NCBI RefSeq assembly: GCF_001722335.1
Contig: NZ_MIHA01000014.1
Location: forward strand, 62,001 to 126,000
Length of the DNA: 64,000 nt
Source of the DNA: Mycolicibacterium flavescens
GTDB lineage: Bacteria; Actinomycetota; Actinomycetes; Mycobacteriales; Mycobacteriaceae
Reading direction: 5' to 3'
Every line of letters starts with the position of its first letter. The first letter of the stretch is position 1. Shown in pieces: positions 52,373-62,672 of the stretch. The notes beneath the pieces were generated by a model, which was given only the letters and a program-made list of their open reading frames with translations, was not told the DNA's origin and ran no database searches. The position numbers were made by a program, and so were the translations under genes.

Positions 52373-54604
52373 CTAGTTCACCCCCGTCGTGTCGAAGATC
52401 GGCGCCGCGGTGAACTCGTGGATCCGCAGCCGCGCCTGGCCGTTGGTCTTCGGTTTGACTTCGCCGTTGTCCTGCACCTGCTCGGTCGGCACGTAGTTCA
52501 CGCCGGTGTAGACGCTGTGGAACTTGACCGGGTCCTCCATGCCGACCCGCAGGAAGCCGACACCGCTTTCCTTGTTGGTGATGTACTGCGCCTCCGGGGT
52601 GCCGATCACCGCCTTGGACTCCGCCGAACTCGTGGTGCGCAGCGCGATCCGGTAGGTCAGGTTCGGCTCGAGCTTGTCGATGCGCACCCCGCCGGTGTTC
52701 AACGACTGCGTGGCCAGCAGCAGGTGCACGCGCAGCGAGCGGCCGACGCGGCAGATCCGGTCGAACAGCCCGATGAAGTCCGGGTGGTTCTGCAGCAGCT
52801 CGGCGAACTCGTCGACGACCACGAAAAGCGTTGGCAGCGGCGGAAGGTCGGCGCCGCGCTCGCGGTGCTTCTCGTACTCGGCGACGCCGGACAGCGCACC
52901 GGCCGCCCCGACCTGGATGCCGGCCTGGCGCAGGATCGACTGCCTGCGGTCCAGTTCGCCGCTGAGCACTTCGCCCATGCGGCTGACCAGTTCGGCTTCC
53001 TCTTCCATGTTGGTGACGACGGCCGCGGTGTGCGGCAGCTTCTCCATGCCCAGGAACGTCGAGCCACCCTTGAAGTCGGTGAGCAGCAGGTTCACCTGGT
53101 CCGGGTGGTGGGTGGCGGCCAGCGACAGGATCAGGGTGCGCAGGAACTCGGACTTACCGGAACCCGTTGTGCCGATCAGCATCCCGTGCGGGCCCGCACC
53201 GAACTCGGCGCCCTCCTTGATGTCGAGGTACATGATGTCGCCGGTCTTGAGCTCGTGACCGAACGGAATCCGCAGCCGGTCGCGGTCGGTGTCGCTGAAC
53301 ATCCGCCACCGCGCCGGGGTGACGTCTTCGATGGTCTGCGCGCCGACCAGCTGGTGCCACTCGGTGGCCACCTTCTTCTGCACCCGCACGCTCTTGTCGA
53401 TGATCGTGCCGGTGATCGACCAGCCGGCCAGCTTGCGCGCGACGCGGGTGGCCTGCTCCGGGGTCATCTGGTCGACGGTCGAGGTGACAAGGCGGAACGT
53501 CTGATTCGGCAGCCGGTCGTCGGCGGTGCCGTCGGCGGCGACCCGGATCCGGTACACCGACCCGCGGTGGTTGCCGAGGGTGAGCACCGTGACGCCGGCC
53601 CGGCCGTCGACCGGGAACCCGGCCCGGCCGCCGGTGAGATCGACGACCACGACGTAGGGCCCGCTGGGCGCGCCGTCGGGGGTGTGCGGTCCGCGTGCGG
53701 TCAGGTCGCTGAGGCCGTCAGGCCGGGTGAACACCATGCGTGTCGGCCCGGCGGCGTCGGTGTCGGTCTGGTGCTGCACATGCGGTAACCACTTGAGCCA
53801 GGCCCATTCCGGGTCTTCCGGGTTGTCGGTCAGCACCCGCAGCTGCAGCAGGTCCGGCGGGTGGAACACCGCCAGGTGGCAGACCATCGCGGTGAGCAGA
53901 CGCGCCGCGCCCTCGGGGTCGCCGCCGATCGCGATCGTCGGGAACGTCCGCAGCTGCACCAGTTTCGGGCAGTCGTGGATCAGGCCGTGGGTGCGCAGGA
54001 ACTTCGTCACCCACATGTGGCTGACCGGTTCGAGGTGCGGCTGCGGCGCGCCCTGCGGCCCGGCGAGTTCGCCGCCGACCGCGGGCTTGAGCAGCCGGTC
54101 CACCGCCGGTTCGGCGCCCAGGCCGATCCGGGTGGCGGCGTAGAAGTCGGCGTTGGTCTGCCGCGACCACTGGCGGTTGGTGCCGATGATCGACAGCAGG
54201 TCCTCCGGGTGCGGCGCGTGGTAGTTGAAGAACGTCACCTGCGCGGCCGCCGAGGACGTCACCCGGGTGCGCAGCCCGGCCAGGTACCGCAGGTATTCCT
54301 TTCGGTCCGCGTTGATTTCGGGCACCCGCTTGCCACCGGGGCCGCCGCCTGCCATGAACCCGACCGTGGCCATCACCATCATCAGCGGCATCATCAGCAT
54401 GTACGGCGACAGCTGCCGGATACCGGTGAAGACCATGATCACGATCATCCCGATCATGCCGCCGCCCATCACCCACGGCAGCGCCTTCTGGATGCCCGAC
54501 GGCGGGATGTCCACCCCGAGATCGTCGGGGGGCGCGACGTTGATCTCACCGGGAGTCAGCCGCGGGCCGCGCTTGATGATCGGGGTGAACTTCTTGGTCG
54601 TCAT
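52373..54604 (-). CDS. eccCa1: EccCa1, membrane FtsK/SpoIIIE ATPase of ESX-1
   Basis: A 743-residue protein. Two transmembrane helices (about 44-60 and 67-88), a DUF domain, then the ATPase with Walker [16 protein letters not shown] (about residue 480) and Walker [13 protein letters not shown]. It matches the 747-residue Rv3870 in plan. ATG 54604 overlaps the eccB1 stop (ATGA). Confidence 0.95.
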   Translation of the reverse strand: MTTKKFTPIIKRGPRLTPGEINVAPPDDLGVDIPPSGIQKALPWVMGGGMIGMIVIMVFTGIRQLSPYMLMMPLMMVMATVGFMAGGGPGGKRVPEINADRKEYLRYLAGLRTRVTSSAAAQVTFFNYHAPHPEDLLSIIGTNRQWSRQTNADFYAATRIGLGAEPAVDRLLKPAVGGELAGPQGAPQPHLEPVSHMWVTKFLRTHGLIHDCPKLVQLRTFPTIAIGGDPEGAARLLTAMVCHLAVFHPPDLLQLRVLTDNPEDPEWAWLKWLPHVQHQTDTDAAGPTRMVFTRPDGLSDLTARGPHTPDGAPSGPYVVVVDLTGGRAGFPVDGRAGVTVLTLGNHRGSVYRIRVAADGTADDRLPNQTFRLVTSTVDQMTPEQATRVARKLAGWSITGTIIDKSVRVQKKVATEWHQLVGAQTIEDVTPARWRMFSDTDRDRLRIPFGHELKTGDIMYLDIKEGAEFGAGPHGMLIGTTGSGKSEFLRTLILSLAATHHPDQVNLLLTDFKGGSTFLGMEKLPHTAAVVTNMEEEAELVSRMGEVLSGELDRRQSILRQAGIQVGAAGALSGVAEYEKHRERGADLPPLPTLFVVVDEFAELLQNHPDFIGLFDRICRVGRSLRVHLLLATQSLNTGGVRIDKLEPNLTYRIALRTTSSAESKAVIGTPEAQYITNKESGVGFLRVGMEDPVKFHSVYTGVNYVPTEQVQDNGEVKPKTNGQARLRIHEFTAAPIFDTTGVN

Positions 54605-56076
54605 CCGCCGCCTCCGGTCTGGGCTGTGGCCGGCTGCGCGGCGCCGTCGTCACCGACCTTGCGCGGGTTGGGATTCGGCGGCAACGTGTCATGCTCGATC
54701 AGCGCGGCCTCCTTCGACAGCACAGGCCCGTCGACGAGCAGGCTGACCACCTGCCACGGCGCGGTGCTGGGCCCGCTCAACCCCAGCGTGTTTCCGGTGT
54801 CCTCGTTGGGCAGCCCGTAGCGCACGCCCTGCGGGTCGATGTAGTACAGGCTTTCGCCGTAACGCGGATCCGGTGACTGCAGCCGGATGTACTGGCCGCC
54901 GTCGATGTACACCGTTGCGTCGCCGCCGATCTGCCTGATGCCGACGTTCATCGCCGACGCCGGTATCGGCAGGTGCCTGCCGGCGATCACCGTCGTCTTC
55001 GGGTTCTGGTCACCCGGTTCGCGCTGCCACGCCCAGCACAGCGTCGGCGAGTCCTCACGCAGCAGGATCTCCAGCGGCTCGTCGGGCAGCGGCGAGACGA
55101 ACACCTGCTCGGGGATTCTGGCGACGACGCTGGCTTCCACCGACGGCGGGGTGATCAGCCCGTAGGAGTTGGTGGCGCGGATGGCCGCCGCGGTGGTGTT
55201 GTTGACCCGCGCGATCCCGTCGGGCAGCACCACGAAGTGTTGTTCGCCGTCTTCGGTGAGCGCCTTGAACACCGACCCGATCACCAGGTTCGGGGGCAGG
55301 CCGACGGTGTTGGGGGCGCCGGCCGCCGGGATGTCGGGCAGCCGCCACGGCCCAGCGTTGGGCAGCGCGTTGAACAGACCCTCGGAGATCGGTGTGGCCT
55401 TGGCGGTCACCGGGATCCCGACCGCCGAGGTGATGGCCCGGTTGGCCAGGTCGATGTCGTGGCGCCCGGAATCGGTGACCAGCGAGGTGTCGCCCTCATA
55501 GGACACCAGCAGCCCCTCGTCGGGGCGCATCGGCCCGACCGATGCGTCCATCTGCAGCGGCCGCACCACCACCGCGGTCTCCAGGCTGGGCACCACGCTC
55601 TCCGGTTTGGTGACGGTGTCGCACAGCGTCCACTGCGAGGTGGCGCCGCCGACCGGGGTGGCGTACGGCGCGCCGGGGATCCCGATCGGCTGGCCCTTGG
55701 GCATGCGGTTGAGTTCGTCGGATTTCACCGCCACCGGGGTGCCGGCGTTGCCCAGCACCAGCCGCGCCGAGGTCAGGTTGTAGACCGGGCGCAGCTGCCC
55801 GGTGCCGGGCATCGCGACGTAGAGCTGATTGGTGGTGCGGTCGACGAGAAGGGTGTCGCTGCCCCGCTTTCCGAGCGGTTTGAAGTACGCCAGCAGCGCG
55901 GCGCCCAGGCAGATCAGCACCGCGATCACCACACCCGCCGACACCGCGCGGCTGTAGAACTGCAGCGGGTCGTCGAACATGCGGGTGTCCCGGCGCACGA
56001 TCGCGTGCTCGACGCGACGGAGCAGGAAGCGCCAACCGCTGACCTGCACCTTGGTGGTGAGCCGGAAATTCGCCAT
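54601..56076 (-). CDS. eccB1: EccB1, ESX-1 membrane/periplasmic component
   Basis: A 491-residue protein with one transmembrane helix (about 43-64, [22 protein letters not shown]) after a basic N-terminus and a large periplasmic repeat domain ([32 protein letters not shown]). Two periplasmic Cys (in TLCDTV and TLCWAW) may form a disulfide. ATG 56076 lies 4 bases after eccA1. Confidence 0.94.
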   Translation of the reverse strand: MANFRLTTKVQVSGWRFLLRRVEHAIVRRDTRMFDDPLQFYSRAVSAGVVIAVLICLGAALLAYFKPLGKRGSDTLLVDRTTNQLYVAMPGTGQLRPVYNLTSARLVLGNAGTPVAVKSDELNRMPKGQPIGIPGAPYATPVGGATSQWTLCDTVTKPESVVPSLETAVVVRPLQMDASVGPMRPDEGLLVSYEGDTSLVTDSGRHDIDLANRAITSAVGIPVTAKATPISEGLFNALPNAGPWRLPDIPAAGAPNTVGLPPNLVIGSVFKALTEDGEQHFVVLPDGIARVNNTTAAAIRATNSYGLITPPSVEASVVARIPEQVFVSPLPDEPLEILLREDSPTLCWAWQREPGDQNPKTTVIAGRHLPIPASAMNVGIRQIGGDATVYIDGGQYIRLQSPDPRYGESLYYIDPQGVRYGLPNEDTGNTLGLSGPSTAPWQVVSLLVDGPVLSKEAALIEHDTLPPNPNPRKVGDDGAAQPATAQTGGGG

Positions 56077-56080
56077 GCCG

Positions 56081-57802
56081 CTACTCGCCGATACTCAGAC
56101 GTGCGTGCACCGCGGCGATCGCCGCGGCCATGTCCTCGCCGTTGATCTGGCTGAGCTGGTCGACGTCGAGGCTGTCGAAGTCCAGCGAGCGGGCCAGCCG
56201 CATGTCGCGGTTCTGTTCGCCGGCCTCGACGAGCTGGCGGGCGTAGCGGCCGTTACCGGCGATGTCGAGGGCGGGTTTGCCGCCGAGCGCGCGCTGGCCC
56301 AGCAGGGTCGCCGCCTCCAGCACCCGCTTGGCGGCGTCCTCGTCGAGCGCCGAATCATTGGCCTTGGCAATGACTTTGGCGATCTCGACGATCTCGTCCG
56401 GCGAGTAGGAGTCGAACTCGATGCGGGTGGCGAATCGGGACCGCAGACCGTCGTTGGTTTCGAGCAGCCGGTCGATGTCGGCGCTGTAGCCGGCGATGAT
56501 CACCACCAACCGGTCGCGGTCGTTCTCCATCCGCGCCAGCAGCGTGTCCAGTGCCTCGGTGCCGAACGGGTCGGCGCGGCCGTCGCGCTCCTGCACCAGC
56601 GTGTACGCCTCGTCGATGAACAGCACCCCGCCCAGCGCCCGGTCGATGGTGCGGCTGGTCTTGACCGCCGACTGGCCCTCGTATTCGGCGACGAAGTCCT
56701 TGCGCGAGGACTCGACCAGCTTCGGTTCGCTGATCACGCCGAGCCCGGCCAGGATGTTGGCCACCACGCGGGCGATGGTCGTCTTACCGGTGCCGGGCGG
56801 CCCGGCGAAGATCATGTGCTTGGAGGTCTGGGCCACCTTCATTCCGCGGGCGGCCCGGATCCTGGCCATCTGCGTGGCCGCGCGGTACGCCTCGATCTGC
56901 TCCTTGACCCGGGTCAAGCCGATCTGGCGGTCCAGTTCGGCCTGCGCCTCGGCCAGCAGCCGGTCCCGCCCCGACGTGTCGGCCTCGACGCTGGCCGGGT
57001 CCCACGGGTCCTTGCGGGCGGCGATCTTCTCCGCGGTCGTGGTGACCATCCGGTACGACGGATCCCGAAGCGCCTGAGTGACTTTCGGTTCCGGGTGGGT
57101 GGCCTGCAGCCACTCCAGCAGGGCCACCGCGGCCTCTTCGTTGCCCTGGCTGCGGCGCGTCATCGCCAGGAACCACGCGATCGCGGGCGCACACGCCTCA
57201 CCGGCCGGCGACGAGTTGGACTCGGTCAGCCGCCGCTCGGCCTCGGTGAACAACCCGAGGTTGGCCGCAGCCACGCCGTGCGCCACTCCCGCCGCGGCGG
57301 CCAGGAACTTGTCCGGCCAGCCACCCGCGCCGCGCACCTCGTCGATTACGTCGGTCCAGCGTTCGGCGGCCCCGTAGACGACCGCCTTCACCCAGGACAC
57401 CAGGTGTTCGGCGCCGGCGGCCGGGACGTCTTCGAGCGCCTCCATCGCGTCGGCGTAGTTGCCGATCGCCGCCTCGTTGACCGCGAACCCCATGGTGATG
57501 GCCAGCGGCGAGTTGATCGGGTAGGTGATGTCACCGAACTGCCCGCCGATCGGGATGCGCGCGTTCAAGCTGTTCATCGAGATCTCGGCGGCGCCGGCGA
57601 GCTGCCCGAAGTTGGCCCGCGAGTACCAGGCGCGGAACAGGGTCACGCGGTCGGTGTCGCCGCAGCGGATGCGGCCCACCCAGGCGTCACAGGCGGATTC
57701 GTCGAGGTTGGTGATCTCGGTGAAGAGTTCGAACGAGCGGGCGGGTGCACTCGGCAGCATGCCGACCGCGCTGCCGAACAGGCTGGCGAGGTGCTCAGTC
57801 AT
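56081..57802 (-). CDS. eccA1: EccA1, CbbX-type AAA+ ATPase of ESX-1
   Basis: A 573-residue protein, equal to Rv3868. TPR-like helical N-terminus (1-280) and a CbbX-type AAA+ domain with Walker [19 protein letters not shown] (about residue 332), Walker [17 protein letters not shown] and arginine finger region [12 protein letters not shown]. It helps ESX-1 substrates/EspG release in the cytoplasm. ATG 57802 overlaps the espH end by 8 bases. Confidence 0.95.
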   Translation of the reverse strand: MTEHLASLFGSAVGMLPSAPARSFELFTEITNLDESACDAWVGRIRCGDTDRVTLFRAWYSRANFGQLAGAAEISMNSLNARIPIGGQFGDITYPINSPLAITMGFAVNEAAIGNYADAMEALEDVPAAGAEHLVSWVKAVVYGAAERWTDVIDEVRGAGGWPDKFLAAAAGVAHGVAAANLGLFTEAERRLTESNSSPAGEACAPAIAWFLAMTRRSQGNEEAAVALLEWLQATHPEPKVTQALRDPSYRMVTTTAEKIAARKDPWDPASVEADTSGRDRLLAEAQAELDRQIGLTRVKEQIEAYRAATQMARIRAARGMKVAQTSKHMIFAGPPGTGKTTIARVVANILAGLGVISEPKLVESSRKDFVAEYEGQSAVKTSRTIDRALGGVLFIDEAYTLVQERDGRADPFGTEALDTLLARMENDRDRLVVIIAGYSADIDRLLETNDGLRSRFATRIEFDSYSPDEIVEIAKVIAKANDSALDEDAAKRVLEAATLLGQRALGGKPALDIAGNGRYARQLVEAGEQNRDMRLARSLDFDSLDVDQLSQINGEDMAAAIAAVHARLSIGE

Positions 57803-58289
57803 GGTCACCCGCATATCTTGTCGCGAACACGCGAGCCCGTTCCTGCTGGGCTTGTTCGGGGGTGGGCAGATCAAGATCGCGGGTGAGGAAGTCGCGCGTC
57901 GTCGCGTCGTCGTGACCCTGTTCGCGCATCCCCTCCAGCATCACCGCGTACTGGGCGGAGCGGGCGTCCTGGGCGGCCAGGCCGGCGATCACCACGATCT
58001 CGGCGGCCAGGTCGCTCTCCGGCATCGCCGCGGCCCTGCCCGACAGCTCGATGCGGTGGACCCTGCCGTCCATGAACGTGCTCACCGTGACCGTGCCCGG
58101 CGGGTTCGTGACCGTGAAAACCGGTGCCCCGTCGGCTGATTCGTGCTCGGTCTCGGCCGGGTACGGGTCGAGCACGTCGAGGACGGACCCGCCGTCGCCG
58201 TCGTCGACCGGGTCGGCGACGAAGAAGTCGAGCGCGGCCAGGTCGTCGCGCCCGTCGTCGGGTTCGTGGGAGGACATCTCACCCACCAT
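57795..58289 (-). CDS. espH: EspH, ESX-1-associated protein
   Basis: A 164-residue acidic protein. VFTVTNPPGTVTVSTFMDGRVHRIELSGRAAAMPESDLAAEIVVIAGLAAQDARSAQYAVML and the C-terminal LPTPEQAQQERARVFATRY match EspH as I recall it (183 residues). YbaB-like fold is likely. ATG 58289 is used; ATG 58277 is possible. Placed between espG1 and eccA1 as in M. tuberculosis; reported to affect export of EspE/EspF, which are not encoded here. Confidence 0.92.
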   Translation of the reverse strand: MVGEMSSHEPDDGRDDLAALDFFVADPVDDGDGGSVLDVLDPYPAETEHESADGAPVFTVTNPPGTVTVSTFMDGRVHRIELSGRAAAMPESDLAAEIVVIAGLAAQDARSAQYAVMLEGMREQGHDDATTRDFLTRDLDLPTPEQAQQERARVFATRYAGDHD

Positions 58290-58303
58290 GCAGCGCCGTC
58301 ACC

Positions 58304-59140
58304 TCAATTCCGGCCGGGGTCGCGGGCCTCTGCCGTGCTGTGGTCGAACCACTTGCCCGACGGCAGGAACTCGATCAGCCCGTCGAGTGCGCGTTGCAGG
58401 TTCTCCGGGCTTCCGGGCAGGAAGCTGCCGTACAGCTCGCCGCTGACCCGGCGGGGGATCGAGACGATGCGCCCGTGCCGGGAGTCCAGCACACCGGCGG
58501 CCACGTCGGCCTGGGTGAACGTGCCACCGGGGTGCCGCTCGATCGCGGTGATCTCCACCCAGCTCTCCGGTCCGGCGATGATGTCGGCGTAGGTGCGCGC
58601 CGACGCCGGCGCGATCCCGTAGGCCGCGATCTGGTTTGCGTCCCGGCATTCGGCCAGTTTGCTTGCCACCCCGGTCAGCGGTTCCACATCGGCGGCGGCG
58701 GCAGAGCCGAGCACCGTCGTCACCATGCCCGCCAGCCCGACCTGCGGAGCCACCCGCTGCAGTACCAACATGTCGCCGTCGCGTGCGGCAATGACATGGC
58801 GATCCCCCTTGCGACACACCACGAAGCGCACCATCTTGCCACCGACATCGCGCCGCCACCACCGGGCTTCGAGCGTGCGGTCGGCCCGGCTCAGCGTGTC
58901 GACCATTGCCGCGACTTCGGGGTGGGGTTCGCCGAACACGTCGAGCACGCCCTGCGCGGTGAGGTCGCGCGCGACCTGCTCCCACACCAGGTTGCGCAGG
59001 TGGGGTTGCGGAATGTTGAGCCGGATCCCGAGCGCGGTCGGGAACTCCACCAGGCCGAGCCGATCGGCGATCACCAGCATCCCGTCGATGGTGACCTCGA
59101 CGCCGACGACGTCGTCGATGTGGGTGGCGTCCTGCCTCAT
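58304..59140 (-). CDS. espG1: EspG1, PE/PPE chaperone of ESX-1
   Basis: A 278-residue protein: VVGVEVTIDGMLVIADRLGLVEFPTALGIRLNIPQ, WWRRDVGGKMVRFVVCRKGDRHVIAARDGDMLVLQRVAPQVGLAGMV and SGELYGSFLPGSPENLQRALDGLIE agree with EspG1. It binds the tip of PPE68-type partners before export. ATG 59140 has GGTGAGGAG before it. First gene of the ESX-1 block; 564 bases of non-coding DNA precede it. Confidence 0.94.
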   Translation of the reverse strand: MRQDATHIDDVVGVEVTIDGMLVIADRLGLVEFPTALGIRLNIPQPHLRNLVWEQVARDLTAQGVLDVFGEPHPEVAAMVDTLSRADRTLEARWWRRDVGGKMVRFVVCRKGDRHVIAARDGDMLVLQRVAPQVGLAGMVTTVLGSAAAADVEPLTGVASKLAECRDANQIAAYGIAPASARTYADIIAGPESWVEITAIERHPGGTFTQADVAAGVLDSRHGRIVSIPRRVSGELYGSFLPGSPENLQRALDGLIEFLPSGKWFDHSTAEARDPGRN

Positions 59141-59704
59141 GCGGGTCGGCTCCTCACCTGTCGTCGTGCGGTCCGGGCGGGCGGGCACAGACCGCTGTCG
59201 GGCCCACGCGCGGTCGCGTCGGCGACCACCCTGTCGAGTTCGCCGACCGCTCTCATATGACACCGCCTACCAGGTCTTTGCCGACCCGGGCGCGCGGCTG
59301 GGCTTGACCCATGTCCGTTGACCCCTTCGCCGAAAATCAGGGTACCAGCGGTCCACCCTTGCTCAAGACATCAATTTGCGGGCTCGCGGTCACCCGCTCC
59401 GCCGGGTCCCCATCCGTCTGCAGTTATCGGACAGGTTCACGCATCTCCCATGTCACGGGGTATTGAGCATTCGCTCAGCGAACCAGTTGAGGTGCACCGA
59501 CACCGTGCCGGCCGTTTGGGTGGCGACCTTATTGCCCTGCCGCGCACCGGTGTCCGGCAGGCGTCCGCGCCGGTCGGTACGGCGGGGTCAGCCGTAGCAC
59601 CCGGCGGACGTCGCGGGTGTTTGCTGGGTTGCTGGCGAACGTCGTCGGGGGGATTAGTTGATACTTGTGGAGGGGCCACCCACGACATTCGACAGGAGAG
59701 CGCT
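59141..59704. promoter_or_regulatory. Intergenic region between espG1 and the EspI-like gene
   Basis: These 564 bases lie between divergent genes where M. tuberculosis has espE and espF upstream of espG1. I find no supported gene. TGAGC-ATTC-GCTCA (59464-59477) is a dyad. The region should hold the promoters for the ESX-1 operon and for the ATPase gene; I cannot place -10/-35 boxes securely. Confidence 0.5.
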
Positions 59705-61084
59705 GTGACCGACCGCGATGACGCGTTGCGGAGAAAGCTCGGCTGGACCGGCCCCGAAGACCTCGGCTGGACCGGCTCCGAGGACAGCGACTTCGAACCG
59801 GCGTCCTCCGATCCGGAGCCGGCGACTCCCCCGCGCCCGACCGCCGCGCCCCGGCCTCCGGTCGTCCCCGAGCCCGAGCAGACGTCCCAGGATCCGCCCC
59901 CCGGGTTCCGCGACACCCAACCGTTCACCGAGGCCGACCGCGCGGTCGGCGCCCGTCCTCCCCTGCCCCGGTACGGCCCCGCGGGCGGGCGACAGGAGCA
60001 GGGACCGTGGGGCCCGCCGCCGGGTCGGCCGGCGCCGCCGCCTCAGCATCCCGCCCAGCCGCCGCAGCAGGGCCGCCCTCAAGCGTGGCCCGGTCCGGGG
60101 ATGGGCCCGGTGGCCCGCCCGCCGCAGCCCCCGCCGGGTTCCTTCGCCGAGCGGATCCGCGCCGACGAGCTGGTACCGGCCCGTCGTGTCCCGCCGACGC
60201 GGGGTTGGCGGTTGGCGCTCTACCGCGCGACGTTCGGGCTGATCAACCCCGGCCCCGGCCCTGACGAGGTCCGCCAGGCCGAACTCGAGGCGCAGATCCG
60301 CTCGGGGCTGCGCGGGCACTACAAGGTCGGCGTGATGGGCAAGGGCGGGGTCGGCAAGACCACCGTGTCGGCCAGCATCGGCTCGGTGTTCGCCGAGCTG
60401 CGCCAGGACGACCGGGTGGTGGCGATCGACGCCGACACCGCGTTCGGCAAGCTCGGCAGCCGCGTCGACCCGCGGGCGCAAGGCTCGTACTGGGAGCTGG
60501 CCTCCGACCAGCACCTCGAGACGTTCGCCGACGTCCGCAGCCGCGTCGGCAACAACGCCGCCGGACTGTTCGTGCTGGCCGGCGAAGGCACCCCCGCGCG
60601 GCGGCGGGTGCTGGATCCCGCGATCTACCGGGAGGCGACGTCGCGGCTGGACCGGCATTTCACGATCTCGATCATCGACTGCAGTTCGACGATGGACAGC
60701 CCGGTCACCCAGGAGGTGCTGCGGGATCTGGACGCGCTGATCGTGGTGTCCTCACCGTGGGTGGACGGCGCCGCCGCCGCCGGGCAGACGCTGGACTGGC
60801 TGGCCGCCCGCGGGTTGACCTCGCTGCTGCAGCGCACCGTCATCGTCCTCAACGACTCCGACGGGCACGCCGACAAGCGGACGCGTTCGATTCTGGCGCA
60901 ACAGTTTTCAAGCCAGGGCCAGCGGGTGATCGAGGTCCCGTTCGACGGGCACCTGCGCCCGGGCGGCGTCATCAACGGGACGACGGAGATGTCGCAGGCG
61001 ACGCGTCGGCGGTTCCTCGAGATCGCCGCTGCACTCGCCGAGCACTTCCCCACCCACGACGACCGCAGCCGCGAACGCTTCTGA
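59705..61084 (+). CDS. EspI-like ParA/MinD ATPase with proline-rich N-terminus
   Basis: A 459-residue protein. About 150 residues are Pro/Gly/Gln-rich disorder, preceded by a repeated WTGPED/WTGSED segment; a basic PTRGWRLALYRATFGLINPGPGPDE linker follows, then the ATPase with Walker A VMGKGGVGKTTVSASIGSVF (about residue 215) and AIDADTAFGKLGSRVD. The same plan as EspI, so it is a second such ATPase beside ESX-1, akin to Rv3860/Rv3888c (from memory). GTG 59705 has AGGAG 6 bases upstream. May regulate or localise the machine. Confidence 0.85.
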   Translation: MTDRDDALRRKLGWTGPEDLGWTGSEDSDFEPASSDPEPATPPRPTAAPRPPVVPEPEQTSQDPPPGFRDTQPFTEADRAVGARPPLPRYGPAGGRQEQGPWGPPPGRPAPPPQHPAQPPQQGRPQAWPGPGMGPVARPPQPPPGSFAERIRADELVPARRVPPTRGWRLALYRATFGLINPGPGPDEVRQAELEAQIRSGLRGHYKVGVMGKGGVGKTTVSASIGSVFAELRQDDRVVAIDADTAFGKLGSRVDPRAQGSYWELASDQHLETFADVRSRVGNNAAGLFVLAGEGTPARRRVLDPAIYREATSRLDRHFTISIIDCSSTMDSPVTQEVLRDLDALIVVSSPWVDGAAAAGQTLDWLAARGLTSLLQRTVIVLNDSDGHADKRTRSILAQQFSSQGQRVIEVPFDGHLRPGGVINGTTEMSQATRRRFLEIAAALAEHFPTHDDRSRERF

Positions 61085-61087
61085 GCG

Positions 61088-61831
61088 TCACGCGAGCAGA
61101 GCCAGGAACGCCTCGAGCGCCTCGGTGACCTCGGCCGCGACCGGTTGCTCGGATTCGGCGGCCACCACATCGTCTTCGGAAACCCCTGCGGCCTGGGCGG
61201 TTTCGTCGATCGTCAGGTTGGCGCCGCGGCGGGCGGCGTACAGCCGCTGGCCCAGGGTGGGCCGCGCCGAACGCGCGGCCCGCAGCATCAGGTCGTCGTA
61301 GCGGGTGCGGACCGCGCTCAGCGCCTTGATCAGCGCCGGGGTCACCCGGCTGATGCGGGCCGCCTGCGCCGCGACCGCCTCGAGCTGCCGCAGATCGGCC
61401 AGGATCGCGGTGACCTTCGCCGGGAAGTCGGGATGCTCGGGCGACGGCAGCGCCTCGATCGCCGTGTCGAAGGTGCCCGCCGCTGTGATCACCGCCTGGG
61501 CGATCAGTGGCACGTCGTCGCCGGGCGTGGAGGGCGGCGCCTGTTGCGCGGTGCCGCCGCTCGGGGCCACGGGTTCGCCGCGCCGCAGCCGCGCGATCGC
61601 CCCGGGCGGCCACTGCAGGACTTCCTCGAGCTTCGCTCTGGTGCGCTCGCGCGGCCAGCTCCGGCCCTTCTCGAACGCGATCAACGCGCCGGCGTTGATG
61701 ATCCCGTCGGCAGCCAGCCGGCGCTGGCTGATGTTGAGTTCGCGTCGGCGGGCAGCGGCCGCAGCACCCGCCCGCGCCATCCCCGGATCGACGGGCTCCG
61801 TCGACTCGGCGGTCGACTCGGGCTGGGTCAT
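61088..61831 (-). CDS. DNA-binding protein with two HTH segments (XRE-like)
   Basis: A 247-residue protein. The N-terminal helix-turn-helix, ARRRELNISQRRLAADGIINAGALIAFEKGRSWPRERTRAKLEEVLQWPPGAIARLRRG, is XRE-like (about 28-85). A second, RLYAARRGANLTIDETAQAAGVSEDDVVAAE (about 195-225), looks like another Cro/C1 HTH with a helical linker between. Convergent with the ATPase gene (3-base gap) and 372 bases from divergent whiB6. A role in controlling this region is inference. Confidence 0.75.
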   Translation of the reverse strand: MTQPESTAESTEPVDPGMARAGAAAAARRRELNISQRRLAADGIINAGALIAFEKGRSWPRERTRAKLEEVLQWPPGAIARLRRGEPVAPSGGTAQQAPPSTPGDDVPLIAQAVITAAGTFDTAIEALPSPEHPDFPAKVTAILADLRQLEAVAAQAARISRVTPALIKALSAVRTRYDDLMLRAARSARPTLGQRLYAARRGANLTIDETAQAAGVSEDDVVAAESEQPVAAEVTEALEAFLALLA

Positions 61832-62057
61832 GGCGCGGCGGTCCTCGGGCGTCAGAGCGGTGAGCAGGCCCCGTAATCGTAGCGCTCTCTGTAGCGGGTG
61901 CTATGGCTTGGGTCGTTGCGCGTCGGAACCGCTGCGGTCCGCTACGACTAGCTGACCACCCGGGGTGGGCCCAAATAGATTTCCGGTCGCTGATCTGCGT
62001 GTATCACGGCCATGAGTTCTCACTCACGGTGGGTCACAGTGGGTTTCCGAACAGACA

Positions 62058-62156
62058 ATCGCTACGGTTTGGCGCGCGCCGAGCAGCGAGATTTGGCACA
62101 CGCGAGCGCATTCCTCATACAGAACTGTTGCATCGCTACGGTTCATGCGCTACGTT
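62058..62156 (+). promoter_or_regulatory. whiB6 promoter with 12-bp direct repeats
   Basis: TTGCAT (62128-62133) and TACGTT (62151-62156) are 17 bases apart, a good SigA-type promoter with TANNNT -10. ATCGCTACGGTT occurs at 62058-62069 and 62132-62143; the second copy covers the spacer, so a bound regulator could block or contact RNA polymerase. The whiB6 start is about 48 bases downstream of the -10. Confidence 0.6.
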
Positions 62157-62203
62157 TTCGGCATCGCGGTGAACGAAGCCGCAGCGGTCGGGAGGAGAAC
62201 GTG

Positions 62204-62488
62204 ATGAACGAGTGGGACGAGATCCCCGTCGGCGCCTGCACCCGGGACCCCGAACGGTGGACGACGTCGGCCGACGAAGAGGCCAAGGCGATCTGCCGGG
62301 CGTGCCCGCGGCGGTGGCTGTGCGCCCGCGAGGCCTGCGAGCTGCCGCGCGCCGAAGGCCTGTGGGCGGGCATCTACGTGCCCGAGGCCGGCCGCGGTCG
62401 CACGTTTGCGCTGCGCCAACTCAAGTCGCTGGCCGAGCGAAACGGCTATCCGGTGCGCGACCGTCGGCTGTACGCAGAGTCCGCCTGA
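62204..62488 (+). CDS. whiB6: WhiB6, iron-sulfur WhiB-like regulator
   Basis: A 94-residue WhiB protein with the four cluster cysteines Cys12, Cys31, Cys34 and Cys40 (C-x18-C-x2-C-x5-C: GACTRDP, ICRACPRRWLC). The GLWAGIYVPE turn and basic tail RGRTFALRQLKSLAERNGYPVRD match WhiB6. ATG 62204 has GGAGGAG 6 bases before it; GTG 62201 is too close. WhiB6 senses redox/NO and controls ESX-1 genes in M. tuberculosis and M. marinum. Its place near ESX-1 agrees. Confidence 0.92.
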   Translation: MNEWDEIPVGACTRDPERWTTSADEEAKAICRACPRRWLCAREACELPRAEGLWAGIYVPEAGRGRTFALRQLKSLAERNGYPVRDRRLYAESA

Positions 62489-62672
62489 CCGTCGGGTCCG
62501 CTCGCCGTCGGATCGGGGGATCGGCGGCGGGCGGCCCGGCTTGCTGGAATATCCCGCCCACCCCGGCGGTTGAGAACTGCGACGGTGTCGGGCATGCCCC
62601 GGGCCCCAACCACAATCGTCGCTTCGAGCGACCACTCGCCGAGAGGCGCAGGCGGCACCGTCCCCCAAACTC
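62489..62672. other. 184-base gap, no gene seen
   Basis: Between whiB6 and the convergent carboxyltransferase gene. GC-rich, with no clear hairpin terminator or coding frame I can support. Confidence 0.4.

Noticed and set aside
62145..62204. 19-codon frame MRYVF... before whiB6 as a gene
   Set aside because: It overlaps the predicted -10 element, so it is probably not transcribed; kept only as a finding.
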